Positions 52,204 through 60,329 of a DNA stretch of 64,000 nucleotides are shown here, piece by piece (position 1 is the stretch's first letter; each line of letters starts with the position of its first letter). The stretch lies in assembly GCA_946534785.1 (NCBI GenBank), contig CAMNCY010000002.1, positions 1 through 64,000 on the forward strand, read 5' to 3'. The notes beneath the pieces are model-generated. The model worked only from the letters and a program-made list of their open reading frames with translations. It was not told the DNA's origin and searched no databases. A program made the translations under genes and the position numbers. This DNA comes from an uncultured Lachnospiraceae bacterium. Lineage in GTDB: Bacteria > Bacillota > Clostridia > Lachnospirales > Lachnospiraceae.

Positions 52204-52314
52204 TCAGTTCTCCTCTCCCGCAAAGCAGTCCCTGTAATCGGCTTCGCAGGCGAACAGAATATAATTTCCGTTTACATAGCCCATATATCCGGCATCTGTT
52301 GTATATCCTTTCAT
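52204..52314 (-). CDS. Small protein, 36 aa
   Basis: MKGYTTDAGYMGYVNGNYILFACEADYRDCFAGEEN* preceded by AAAAGGAGGTAATAAC, a near-ideal Shine-Dalgarno. Confidence 0.75.
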   Translation of the reverse strand: MKGYTTDAGYMGYVNGNYILFACEADYRDCFAGEEN

Positions 52315-52480
52315 GTTATTACCTCCTTTTGAAACGGTGCATCCGGACCTGCGGTCCGAATCGGTAATCATCTTTTCTGATTCATATTCTATAGAACAAT
52401 GTGTCCAATAAAACGCCCTGAATAGCCGGCTGCTGCCGGCGCGGGACAGAAGCACAAAGATTGTCACAGCGAGAGGGATC

Positions 52481-53488
52481 ATGGCGAAAAGCAGCAACCA
52501 GAAACTGAAACTCCTGTACCTGGCGCAGATATTTTCCCGGGAAACAGACGAGGAACACGGACTGTCCGTATCACAGATCGAAGAGAAGCTTTCGGCATAT
52601 GGCATCAAGTCGGAGCGGAAGACCCTTTATCAGGATTTTGAAGAGCTCCGCAGGTTCGGACTGGATATCGTGGGCGGGCAGAACGGCAGAAGCACCCGGT
52701 ATTATCTGGGGGAGCGGGATTTTGAACTTGCCGAATTAAAGCTCCTGGTGGATTCCGTGCAGGCCGCGAAGTTCATCACGGAAAGGAAGTCCGCGTCCCT
52801 GATCCGCAAGCTGGAGAACCTTGTCAGTAAAAGCCAGGCAGTCCACCTGCAGAGGCAGGTCGTCATGTCCGGCCGTGTCAAGACCATGAACGAGAGCATC
52901 TACTACAATGTGGACAGGATCCACACGGCGATCGGCATGGACGAACAGATCCGGTTCCGGTATTTCCAGTGGAACGTGAAGAAGGACATGGAGCTCAGAA
53001 AGGACGGCGCGTACTATACGGTAAGCCCCTGGGCACTGATCTGGAACAACGAGTATTATTACCTGGCCGCCTATGATGCCGGGGACGGCAGGATCAAGCA
53101 TTACCGGGTGGACAAGATGCTGCGCATCACACAGACCGGGGAAAAGCGCCTTGGAAAAGAAGCCTTCGCCGGGATCGACCTTGCCCGGTATTCCCGCTCC
53201 CTGTTCGGGATGTTCGGCGGGGAAGAGGAAAGGGTGCGGATCGAAGCCCCGAACCAGATGGCCGGGATCTTCATCGACCGGTTCGGCAAGGATGTCATCC
53301 TGCTCCCGAAGGATGAGGAGCGGTTCACCGCTTTGGTGGACGTTGCGGTAAGCCGGCAGTTCCTGGGATGGGTCTTTGCCCTGGGAAGCGAAGTCGTCAT
53401 AACCGGCCCGGAATCCGTCCGGGACATGATGAAGGAAGAAGCATGCCGCATTGCGGAAAAATATCGGGAGAACAGGGAACATGAGTAA
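52481..53488 (+). CDS. WYL domain-containing transcriptional regulator
   Basis: N-terminal HTH (LLYLAQIFSRETDEEHGLSVSQIEEKLSAYGIKSERKTLYQDFEELRRFG), WYL-like WALIWNNEYYYLAAYDAGDGRIKHYRVDKM. Confidence 0.92.
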   Translation: MAKSSNQKLKLLYLAQIFSRETDEEHGLSVSQIEEKLSAYGIKSERKTLYQDFEELRRFGLDIVGGQNGRSTRYYLGERDFELAELKLLVDSVQAAKFITERKSASLIRKLENLVSKSQAVHLQRQVVMSGRVKTMNESIYYNVDRIHTAIGMDEQIRFRYFQWNVKKDMELRKDGAYYTVSPWALIWNNEYYYLAAYDAGDGRIKHYRVDKMLRITQTGEKRLGKEAFAGIDLARYSRSLFGMFGGEEERVRIEAPNQMAGIFIDRFGKDVILLPKDEERFTALVDVAVSRQFLGWVFALGSEVVITGPESVRDMMKEEACRIAEKYRENREHE

Positions 53489-54365
53489 AAGACAGGATGC
53501 CATGATCCGGAATATCATATCCATGGCGGTCTTCGGAACGATCGGCGTATTTGTGCGGAGCATCCCGCTTTCTTCCTCTGCCGTCGCCCTTTGCCGGGCG
53601 CTTATCGCGGCGGTCCTGATCGGAGGGTATCTTGCGGTATCCGGAAAGGGGATCCGTTTCGGCGGTCCCGCCCGGGAGCTGGTCCTGCTTCTTGTATCCG
53701 GCGCTGCCATGGGGTTCAACTGGATCCTGCTGTTCGAAGCTTATAAATATACGACGATCTCCATTGCGACACTGAGCTATTATTTTGCACCGGTGATCGT
53801 GACGGTGCTCTGCCCCGTGCTTTTCCATGAAAAGATGACATGGAAAAAGTGGCTGTGCTTTATCATGTCGACGCTGGGAATCGTCCTGATCACGGGGATC
53901 GGGGATGTTTCCGCGCAAAGCAGTTCCTTCAAAGGGATCCTCTTCGGGCTCGGCGCAGCCTGCCTGTATGCGGCGGTCATTCTCCTGAATAAGTTCATCC
54001 GGGGCGGGGACGGAATCCACAGGACCTTCTGGCAGTTTGTTTCCGCTGCGGCCGTGCTCATTCCGTACGTGGCATGGAGCGGCGGCATGCAGCCCGGGGA
54101 CATGGATGCAAAGGGATGGATCTGTCTTCTGGTCGTGGGGGTCGTACATACCGGCATTACCTACTGCCTGTATTTTTCCTCCCTGAAGGAGCTTCCGGGA
54201 CAGGAAGCCGCGATCTTAAGCTATATCGATCCTTTGGTGGCGGTGTTTATTTCCGTTGCCGTCCTGGGGGAGAAGATGACGCTTATGCAGGCTGCCGGCG
54301 GGATCCTGATCCTGGGATTCACATTGTATAACGAGCTGTCACAGACAGGGGAAAACAGCGTATAA
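53481..54365 (+). CDS. DMT/EamA family transporter
   Basis: Ten hydrophobic segments; AALCRALIAAVLIGG, KYTTISIATLSYYFAPVIV, PGQEAAILSYIDPLVAVFISV. Confidence 0.92.
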   Translation: MSKRQDAMIRNIISMAVFGTIGVFVRSIPLSSSAVALCRALIAAVLIGGYLAVSGKGIRFGGPARELVLLLVSGAAMGFNWILLFEAYKYTTISIATLSYYFAPVIVTVLCPVLFHEKMTWKKWLCFIMSTLGIVLITGIGDVSAQSSSFKGILFGLGAACLYAAVILLNKFIRGGDGIHRTFWQFVSAAAVLIPYVAWSGGMQPGDMDAKGWICLLVVGVVHTGITYCLYFSSLKELPGQEAAILSYIDPLVAVFISVAVLGEKMTLMQAAGGILILGFTLYNELSQTGENSV

Positions 54366-54422
54366 TCTGAGAAACGGTGTATAATACAACAGAAGTATTT
54401 AAGCAAAAGCAAGGAGGCACCC

Positions 54423-54695
54423 ATGCCTGAAACAAGACAGGACCTGTTACACGATGCCATGACGGATCTGCAGAATTCCGTGGGGAATTACGGCAAATCG
54501 GGCACCTTCATAAAAATGGAGAATGCACTTCGTGATCTGTCCGTCTGTATTGATCAATATTACGGAAAAAACGGGGAGAAACCTCCGATACTTGGAGCGG
54601 AGGCACTTAATGAGCTGAAAGGTGCTTATACAAAGGCGCTGCTAAGATGCAGAACCTCGACAAATACAGACTTATCGAACCGGAGAAAAAGGTAG
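54423..54695 (+). CDS. Hypothetical protein (possible truncated N-terminal fragment)
   Basis: MPETRQDLLHDAMTDLQNSVGNYGKSGTFIKMENALRDLSVCIDQYYG...; AAGGAGG upstream. Confidence 0.6.
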   Translation: MPETRQDLLHDAMTDLQNSVGNYGKSGTFIKMENALRDLSVCIDQYYGKNGEKPPILGAEALNELKGAYTKALLRCRTSTNTDLSNRRKR

Positions 54696-54844
54696 AGGAT
54701 CTGGGCTTTGATGAGGCAGCCCTTAAGATCATCGGTGAAAACGGACAGAAGAAAGAGGAAAAGAAGAAAAAAGTACACCGGATCACCAAAGATTCAGTAC
54801 GGGAGGCCGGACAGAATTACAGACAGGGCCCGAAAAAGAAATAG
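54647..54844 (+). CDS. Hypothetical Lys-rich protein overlapping the preceding ORF
   Basis: MQNLDKYRLIEPEKKVEDLGFDEAALKIIGENGQKKEEKKKKVHRITKDSVREAGQNYRQGPKKK. Confidence 0.45.
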   Translation: MQNLDKYRLIEPEKKVEDLGFDEAALKIIGENGQKKEEKKKKVHRITKDSVREAGQNYRQGPKKK

Positions 54845-54899
54845 ATCGACGGTGCTTTCTGGATGACTATGTAACACTTTGGATGTAAAGGAGACAGTT

Positions 54900-55310
54900 A
54901 TGACGCAGATTTTTGATTTCGAAAAAGCAAAGGAAATACTGGAAGGCGGGACGCAGAAGGCGCAGGAACTGCTGCAGGATGCGCCCAGCATGGATGAGCT
55001 TCTGAAGCAGCTGGAGGTAAAGCTTTCGCAGATACCGGCAGCAGGCCCGTTCCTCGCGGATATCCCGCTGATGGTCGCCATGGTAAAAAGCTATATTACC
55101 AGGGAGTATTCGGTCGTATCCCCGAAGGTCATCGCCCTTTTAGTAAGTGCGTTCATTTACATCGTTAAGAAAGACGACATGATCGATGACAAGAATCCCG
55201 TCATCGGGTATCTGGATGATCTTGCAATCACGGCCGTCGCCATCTCCCTGGCAAAACCGGAGCTTGCCGAGTTCGCAAAGTGGAGAGAAGAAAACAGCAC
55301 GATCGCATAA
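54900..55310 (+). CDS. YkvA/DUF1232-like membrane protein
   Basis: VSPKVIALLVSAFIYIVKKDDMIDDKNPVIGYLDDLAITAVAISLAKPELAEFAKW. Confidence 0.75.
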   Translation: MTQIFDFEKAKEILEGGTQKAQELLQDAPSMDELLKQLEVKLSQIPAAGPFLADIPLMVAMVKSYITREYSVVSPKVIALLVSAFIYIVKKDDMIDDKNPVIGYLDDLAITAVAISLAKPELAEFAKWREENSTIA

Positions 55311-55330
55311 GAGTACCGGCAAAATGAAGA

Positions 55331-55366
55331 AAGCTGCCCTGTCCGAAGATAAGGACAGAGCAGCTT
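55331..55366. terminator. Intrinsic terminator
   Basis: AAAGCTGCCCTGTCC...GGACAGAGCAGCTTT stem between convergent genes. Confidence 0.7.
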
Positions 55367-55417
55367 TTGCGGGTGCGCCCGGCGGCGCCTGTTTCAAACG
55401 GGTGAAAGTCAGAAGGC

Positions 55418-55864
55418 TTATTCTTCGACCTCGAACAGGTTGACGCCTTCTTCGACCTTGATGCGGGACACCTTTTTGTCGAGTTTGAGTTCTGCGACTA
55501 CGATCTCCGCAAGGTACAGGATCTCGGTATCTCTTTCCAGATGCGCGATGATCGTGGTGTAATGGTCCTGCCCTGAAGCGTGCAGGTGCGCCTTGCCGTC
55601 GATGATGACGCCCTGGATGCTGGCGACTTCAAAAGCGCCGTTGGTCGTGCGGATCTCGTCGAACGGATTCTGATCCGCATTCTTTACATGATGGTACTGG
55701 AATTTCTGGAAGGTCGCGACACCGCTTAATACAACAGCGTTGCGGATCCCCTCTTCCGCGAGCTTTCTTTCGATCAGGTCGTGTACCTTTTCTCCGCGCC
55801 GTCCTGCGATCACAAGGATCCGGCCGAAACTTTCCGCTACAAAGTGGTCAGTGATCTTTCCCAT
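55418..55864 (-). CDS. PPC (DUF296)-domain DNA-binding-like protein
   Basis: ESFGRILVIAGRRGEKVHDLIERKLAEEGIRNAVVLSGVATFQKFQYHHV...GVIIDGKAHLHASGQDHYTTIIAHLERDTEILYLAEIVV. Confidence 0.75.
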   Translation of the reverse strand: MGKITDHFVAESFGRILVIAGRRGEKVHDLIERKLAEEGIRNAVVLSGVATFQKFQYHHVKNADQNPFDEIRTTNGAFEVASIQGVIIDGKAHLHASGQDHYTTIIAHLERDTEILYLAEIVVAELKLDKKVSRIKVEEGVNLFEVEE

Positions 55865-56049
55865 GGTAACCCTCACTTCCTTTTCTTATAAGCTTTCATG
55901 CTTACAGTATGTTTCTATTATGAGGGTGCGGGCGTCAAACTGCAATGCTTTTCGCTGAAAGCCGACTGTCCCTCCGGCGCCGGCCGGCCCTGCCGTAAGG
56001 AAAAAGGGGTATAATGTAAGGAAAGTCTTAAAGCCGAAAGGATACGGTC

Positions 56050-56457
56050 ATGAACTATAAAAGATACCTGAAATCGCTGGAAGACCTGGATGATGAAGAG
56101 CTGGATGAGAGCTGGGAAGGCTGCAGCTATACAATCGAATACAAAGAGAAAGTCCTTGGCCCCGTGGAATGCGGAAGCATCGCCTGCACGGAGAAGGAGA
56201 CCGCGATCCTGCGTCTCCTTTCCAGGGTCCAGAAGCCGGAACTGTGGGATGAAGAAAAGGACGGAGACATCGAGGACTGCGCCCTGTTTGAAATGTCGGT
56301 CGAAGAGATCGAAGATCTCCGGAAATTCCGCGCCCGCGCGGAGGTGGAGCTGGAGGAACAGGTGAGCCTGGACCTTGAAGAATGCGCGGACCCGGAGCTG
56401 AAGGCCTGCATAGAAAGCGGCGATTATACGGTGAAATTATTTTTCGGCGTCCGGTAG
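56050..56457 (+). CDS. Conserved hypothetical acidic protein
   Basis: MNYKRYLKSLEDLDDEELDESWEGCSYTIEYKEKVLGPVECGSIACTEKETAILRLL... Confidence 0.65.
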   Translation: MNYKRYLKSLEDLDDEELDESWEGCSYTIEYKEKVLGPVECGSIACTEKETAILRLLSRVQKPELWDEEKDGDIEDCALFEMSVEEIEDLRKFRARAEVELEEQVSLDLEECADPELKACIESGDYTVKLFFGVR

Positions 56458-56913
56458 GTTCCGGTCCATCCAGTAGCGAAGGGAATCGGCGGTCAGTGCG
56501 ATCTTTTCAAGCTTGTCGCGGATGTCCAGGAAATCTTCCATTTCATCGGGAGAGATCCGGCTGTCGGCCGCGATATCGATAAAGCGGTTGCGGGCCTTTT
56601 CGAGAGCGTTCAGAGTCGAAAGAGCTTCGAGCGTGATCTCGGAAAGGTTTTTTATTTCGATGGCAGGCACATATTCCCTGCCGATGGGACACTGTTCCGA
56701 GCAGTAATAGTTGCACAGCAGCGTATCATTATAGGCCTTTGCCATGGCCATCACGTCGTCGGGACCGGGGGAGATCCTCTCATTCTCGATCTTTTCTATC
56801 CGGTCTGCGGAAACATATTCCATCTTCTCGGAAGCCTGTTCGCGGGTAAGGCCGCTGGCTTCCCTCGCCAGCTGATAAGGCGTTTTGTTCTCCCTGACGG
56901 ATCTTTTTCCCAT
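56437..56913 (-). CDS. XRE family helix-turn-helix regulator
   Basis: NKTPYQLAREASGLTREQASEKMEYVSADRIEKIENERISPGPDDVMAMAKAYND. Confidence 0.85.
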   Translation of the reverse strand: MGKRSVRENKTPYQLAREASGLTREQASEKMEYVSADRIEKIENERISPGPDDVMAMAKAYNDTLLCNYYCSEQCPIGREYVPAIEIKNLSEITLEALSTLNALEKARNRFIDIAADSRISPDEMEDFLDIRDKLEKIALTADSLRYWMDRNLPDAEK

Positions 56914-57043
56914 GTTATCACCTCTCTGAAGCAGAATTAACACCGCTTAAGACGCGGCAGCCGCCGTATATTCTCCGTTGATATTAGGATAAACTTAAAA
57001 CTGTCAAAAGAAAAGACGGCCCGGAAAGGTAAGGTGGAATACG

Positions 57044-57172
57044 ATGACAACGCCGGAGCGATTGCAGCTGATCAGGCTGCTGGACAGGATCAGATCAAAT
57101 CCCGGATATGCCGTAAAGGCCGGAGTCAGGGATGCTTCGTATATAAAAGAAAAGAGGAATAAAAATGTTTGA
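57044..57172 (+). CDS. Small protein, 42 aa, translationally coupled to the next gene
   Basis: MTTPERLQLIRLLDRIRSNPGYAVKAGVRDASYIKEKRNKNV*; upstream AAGGTGG; stop overlaps the ATG at 57165. Confidence 0.65.
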   Translation: MTTPERLQLIRLLDRIRSNPGYAVKAGVRDASYIKEKRNKNV

Positions 57173-57389
57173 ATTCTTATTTGTGATATTTCTGATATGG
57201 CTCTTATGGGGCTTTGTGAAATTCTCGTTTACGGTCGCCTGGGGGATATTTAAACTCCTCGGCATACTGCTCGCGGTGGTCGCTTTTCCGATGGCGCTCA
57301 TTCTGCTGGTCGTCTCGGGACTTGGCATATTCCTGGCAGGACCCGTACTTCTGATCATGCTGGCCTTCGGCTTTCTGAAGGTCGCCTGA
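57165..57389 (+). CDS. Small hydrophobic membrane protein
   Basis: MFEFLFVIFLIWLLWGFVKFSFTVAWGIFKLLGILLAVVAFPMALILLVVSGLGIFLAGPVLLIMLAFGFLKVA. Confidence 0.7.
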   Translation: MFEFLFVIFLIWLLWGFVKFSFTVAWGIFKLLGILLAVVAFPMALILLVVSGLGIFLAGPVLLIMLAFGFLKVA

Positions 57390-57445
57390 TGATATGAAAA
57401 CTGACGAAGGAAACCCCTCCTGAAATAGAAATACCCCCTCAAAGG

Positions 57446-57475
57446 CATCAGCCCCGGCTTTCGCCGGGGCTGATG
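57446..57475. terminator. Strong GC-rich hairpin, terminator-like but without a clear T-tract
   Basis: CATCAGCCCCGGC-TTTC-GCCGGGGCTGATG. Confidence 0.5.
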
Positions 57476-57594
57476 TCGTTGTTCCGCGGCACTGCTGTCA
57501 GGCAGGCTGCGCAAATTCATGGTTGAAGATGTTCCGGGGCTGGCCCATAATCAGAAACAGGCAGGTCCGGCGGAAAGGAAACGGGAAACAAAAC

Positions 57595-58521
57595 ATGTCG
57601 ATGTCGATCATTCTTTCAACAATCCTAGTCATATTTCTGGAAGTCCTTGTCGGCTATATTTTCACCAGGCGGGGACTGATCACGGAAGAAAAGAGCAGGT
57701 TTCTTTCGACCATGGTCATGGAGATCTTCGTTCCCTGCATGCTGATCGCCACCGGCGGGACGCAGGTGGCGGAAGGAACGGTGGGAAAGATGATGCTCGG
57801 AGCGGCGCTTCTTCTTTTCTGGTATATCCTTTCGACGGCGGTCTGTCTTTTTGTCAGCAGGAGAAAAGGCCTGAATGAAGGAGATGAGGCGGTATTTGTC
57901 GTGGCGGCGGCCCTGCCCAACAGTGCCTTTCTGGGAATTCCCCTGATCACGGCGCTGATGGGAGAGGACATCGGAATGGTCTATGCCGCAAGCTCGCTGA
58001 TCGCCTTCAATATTTTCTTTTTTACCTACAATATCCGGAAGTTCCAGGGCGGCGGTGCTTTAGACCTTCGGAAATTCATCACGCCTGTGAACCTGTGCAT
58101 GGTCATCATGGTCGCCATGCTGCTTTCTGGGTTCCGGCTTCCCCAGCCGGTCCATAAATTCGCATCCTCCGTCGGCGCCTGTACGACGCCGGTCGCTCTC
58201 ATCATCGTCGGGAACATGCTGGCAAGAAGCAGCGTGAAAAAGCTGGTCAGGGACCCTTTCCTTTATGTGACGACCTTCCTGAAGAACCTGTTCTTCCCGG
58301 GGGCGTTCATGGTGTTTTTATATCTGCTGCGTTTTGACCCCCAGATGTCACTGGGGATCACGATCCTGATCTCCTGCCCTGCCGCAAGCTTTGCCGCCGT
58401 TGCCGCGGGACAGTACAAAAAGGGCGAACTTTTCGCAGGCCGGGCAATTGCCCATTCCACGTTTTTCTATCTTATTACGGGACCGTTCATCCTGGCGGCT
58501 GCAGGCCGCCTTTTCGGATAA
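57595..58521 (+). CDS. AEC (auxin efflux carrier) family transporter
   Basis: Polytopic; AALPNSAFLGIPLITALMGEDIGMVYAASSLIAFNIF. Confidence 0.9.
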   Translation: MSMSIILSTILVIFLEVLVGYIFTRRGLITEEKSRFLSTMVMEIFVPCMLIATGGTQVAEGTVGKMMLGAALLLFWYILSTAVCLFVSRRKGLNEGDEAVFVVAAALPNSAFLGIPLITALMGEDIGMVYAASSLIAFNIFFFTYNIRKFQGGGALDLRKFITPVNLCMVIMVAMLLSGFRLPQPVHKFASSVGACTTPVALIIVGNMLARSSVKKLVRDPFLYVTTFLKNLFFPGAFMVFLYLLRFDPQMSLGITILISCPAASFAAVAAGQYKKGELFAGRAIAHSTFFYLITGPFILAAAGRLFG

Positions 58522-58536
58522 GGGCATATTCATCAT

Positions 58537-60315
58537 TCAGCTGAACTGGGAGTTGTAGATCCGGTAGTACAGGCCCCGGTTTTTCATCAGTGTTTCATGG
58601 GTCCCCTGCTCTACGATATCGCCGTGATCCAGGACCAGGATCAGGTCCGCACTCTGGATCGTGGAAAGCCGGTGGGCAATGACAAAGCAGGTCTTGCCTG
58701 CCATCAGACGACGCATGGCGCCCTGGATCTGTTTTTCCGTCGTTGTATCTACATTGGAGGTGGCTTCGTCCAGGATCAGTATTTCCGCGTCATAAAGAAA
58801 GGCACGGGCAATCGTCAGAAGCTGCTTCTGACCTTTTGAAATATTTCCGCCGTCTTCTTCGATCACGGTATCGTACCCTTCCGGAAGAGTCAGGATGTAA
58901 TTGTGGATATGTGCCGCTTTTGCGGCTTCAATGACATCCTCCCGCGATGTGTTTTCCTTTCCATAGGCTATATTTTCATAGACCGTTCCCTTAAAGACCC
59001 AGGAATCCTGGAGCACCATCGCGCAGGAACGGCGCAGGCTTTTCCTTGTGATCTTCTGTATATCATGTCCGTCTGCACGGATCGTGCCGCTGTCCGCGTC
59101 ATAAAAGCGCATCAGCAGGTTGATGATCGTGGTCTTGCCGGCACCGGTGGGGCCGACGATCGCGATAAGGGATCCGGCATCCGCCTGCAGGGAAAGATCA
59201 TGCAGGACGGTCTTTCCGGGAAGGTAGCCGAAACTGACATGGTCGAACTGTACATTGCCTTCCGGCTTTGTGAGGATGATGGCATCCCTGTCATCCGGCG
59301 GTTCTTCGGCATCGTCCAGAAGGCGGAAGACCCGCTCCGCGGCGGCGAGAGCCGAAATGATCTCGCTGAAGAGGTTCGCGATCTCATTGATGGGACCGGA
59401 GAATTTACGTGAATACAGGACATAGGAGGAAATCTGCCCCAGTGTAATGATCTTCCCCAGGTACAGGAGCGCCCCGAAGATCCCGATGAGAGAGAGGCTG
59501 ATGTTGCTGATGGTGCCGATGGAGGGGCCCATGACCATCCCGTAATACTCCGAGCGGAAGAAGGCATCGCTTGCCCGGCGGTTGATCTCATCATACGCAT
59601 CGGAAACGGTATCTTCGTAGGCATAGGAAAGGATCGTCCGCTGGCCGGAGAACATTTCCTCAACAAAGCCGTTCATCTGGCCGTAGATGACCGACCTTGC
59701 CGAGAAAAGAGGCTTTGTGATGCGTCCCATCCGCCGTGTGAACCAGATGGAAACAGGAATGGTGATAAGTGTTACCGGGATCAGCTGAGGGCAGATCAGG
59801 AGCATCATGATGAAGGCTCCCGCAACGGTGACGGTGCTGGCCAGGATCTGCACGAGATCGGTGGAAAAGGACGTGCAGATAACGTCAATGTCATATGAAA
59901 CACGGCTGATGATATCGCCCGCCTGGTTCCTGTCATAATAGCTGACGGGCATCTTCATAAGCTTGTCGAAAACATCCCTGCGCATTCTTCTGCCGAGTTT
60001 TCTTGCCGCCCGCATCATGCCAACGTTAACGAGAAAGCTGATGAGTGCGGAGAAGCTGTAACAGAGCAGCATCTGCTTTACATACAGGCGGACGGCGGCA
60101 AAGTTGACCCTGCCCTGCCCCGCCGCTGCTTCATTGATGGCTTTTCCCGCAAGGGACGGTCCGAACAGCGAGAGTGCGTTGCTGATCAGACAGAAAATGA
60201 TCACGAGAAGCAGGACCCACCTGTCTTCCATGGTATAGCGGATCAGCCTCAGAAGCGTTCCTTTTATATCTTTCGGTCTTTCCTTGACCGTATCCCGGCT
60301 TCCTTTTCCAGGCAT
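58537..60315 (-). CDS. ABC exporter, fused permease/ATPase (half 2)
   Basis: IVGPTGAGKTTIINLLMRFYD, ISKGQKQLLTIARAFLYDAEILILDEATSNVD. Confidence 0.95.
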   Translation of the reverse strand: MPGKGSRDTVKERPKDIKGTLLRLIRYTMEDRWVLLLVIIFCLISNALSLFGPSLAGKAINEAAAGQGRVNFAAVRLYVKQMLLCYSFSALISFLVNVGMMRAARKLGRRMRRDVFDKLMKMPVSYYDRNQAGDIISRVSYDIDVICTSFSTDLVQILASTVTVAGAFIMMLLICPQLIPVTLITIPVSIWFTRRMGRITKPLFSARSVIYGQMNGFVEEMFSGQRTILSYAYEDTVSDAYDEINRRASDAFFRSEYYGMVMGPSIGTISNISLSLIGIFGALLYLGKIITLGQISSYVLYSRKFSGPINEIANLFSEIISALAAAERVFRLLDDAEEPPDDRDAIILTKPEGNVQFDHVSFGYLPGKTVLHDLSLQADAGSLIAIVGPTGAGKTTIINLLMRFYDADSGTIRADGHDIQKITRKSLRRSCAMVLQDSWVFKGTVYENIAYGKENTSREDVIEAAKAAHIHNYILTLPEGYDTVIEEDGGNISKGQKQLLTIARAFLYDAEILILDEATSNVDTTTEKQIQGAMRRLMAGKTCFVIAHRLSTIQSADLILVLDHGDIVEQGTHETLMKNRGLYYRIYNSQFS

Positions 60316-60329
60316 ATCACTCTCCTTTC

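Noticed and set aside
54345-54385. Tandem-like AACAGCGTATAATCTGAGAAACGGTGTATAATAC
   Set aside because: Short and imperfect; best explained as the end of the EamA gene plus a downstream TGTATAAT promoter -10.
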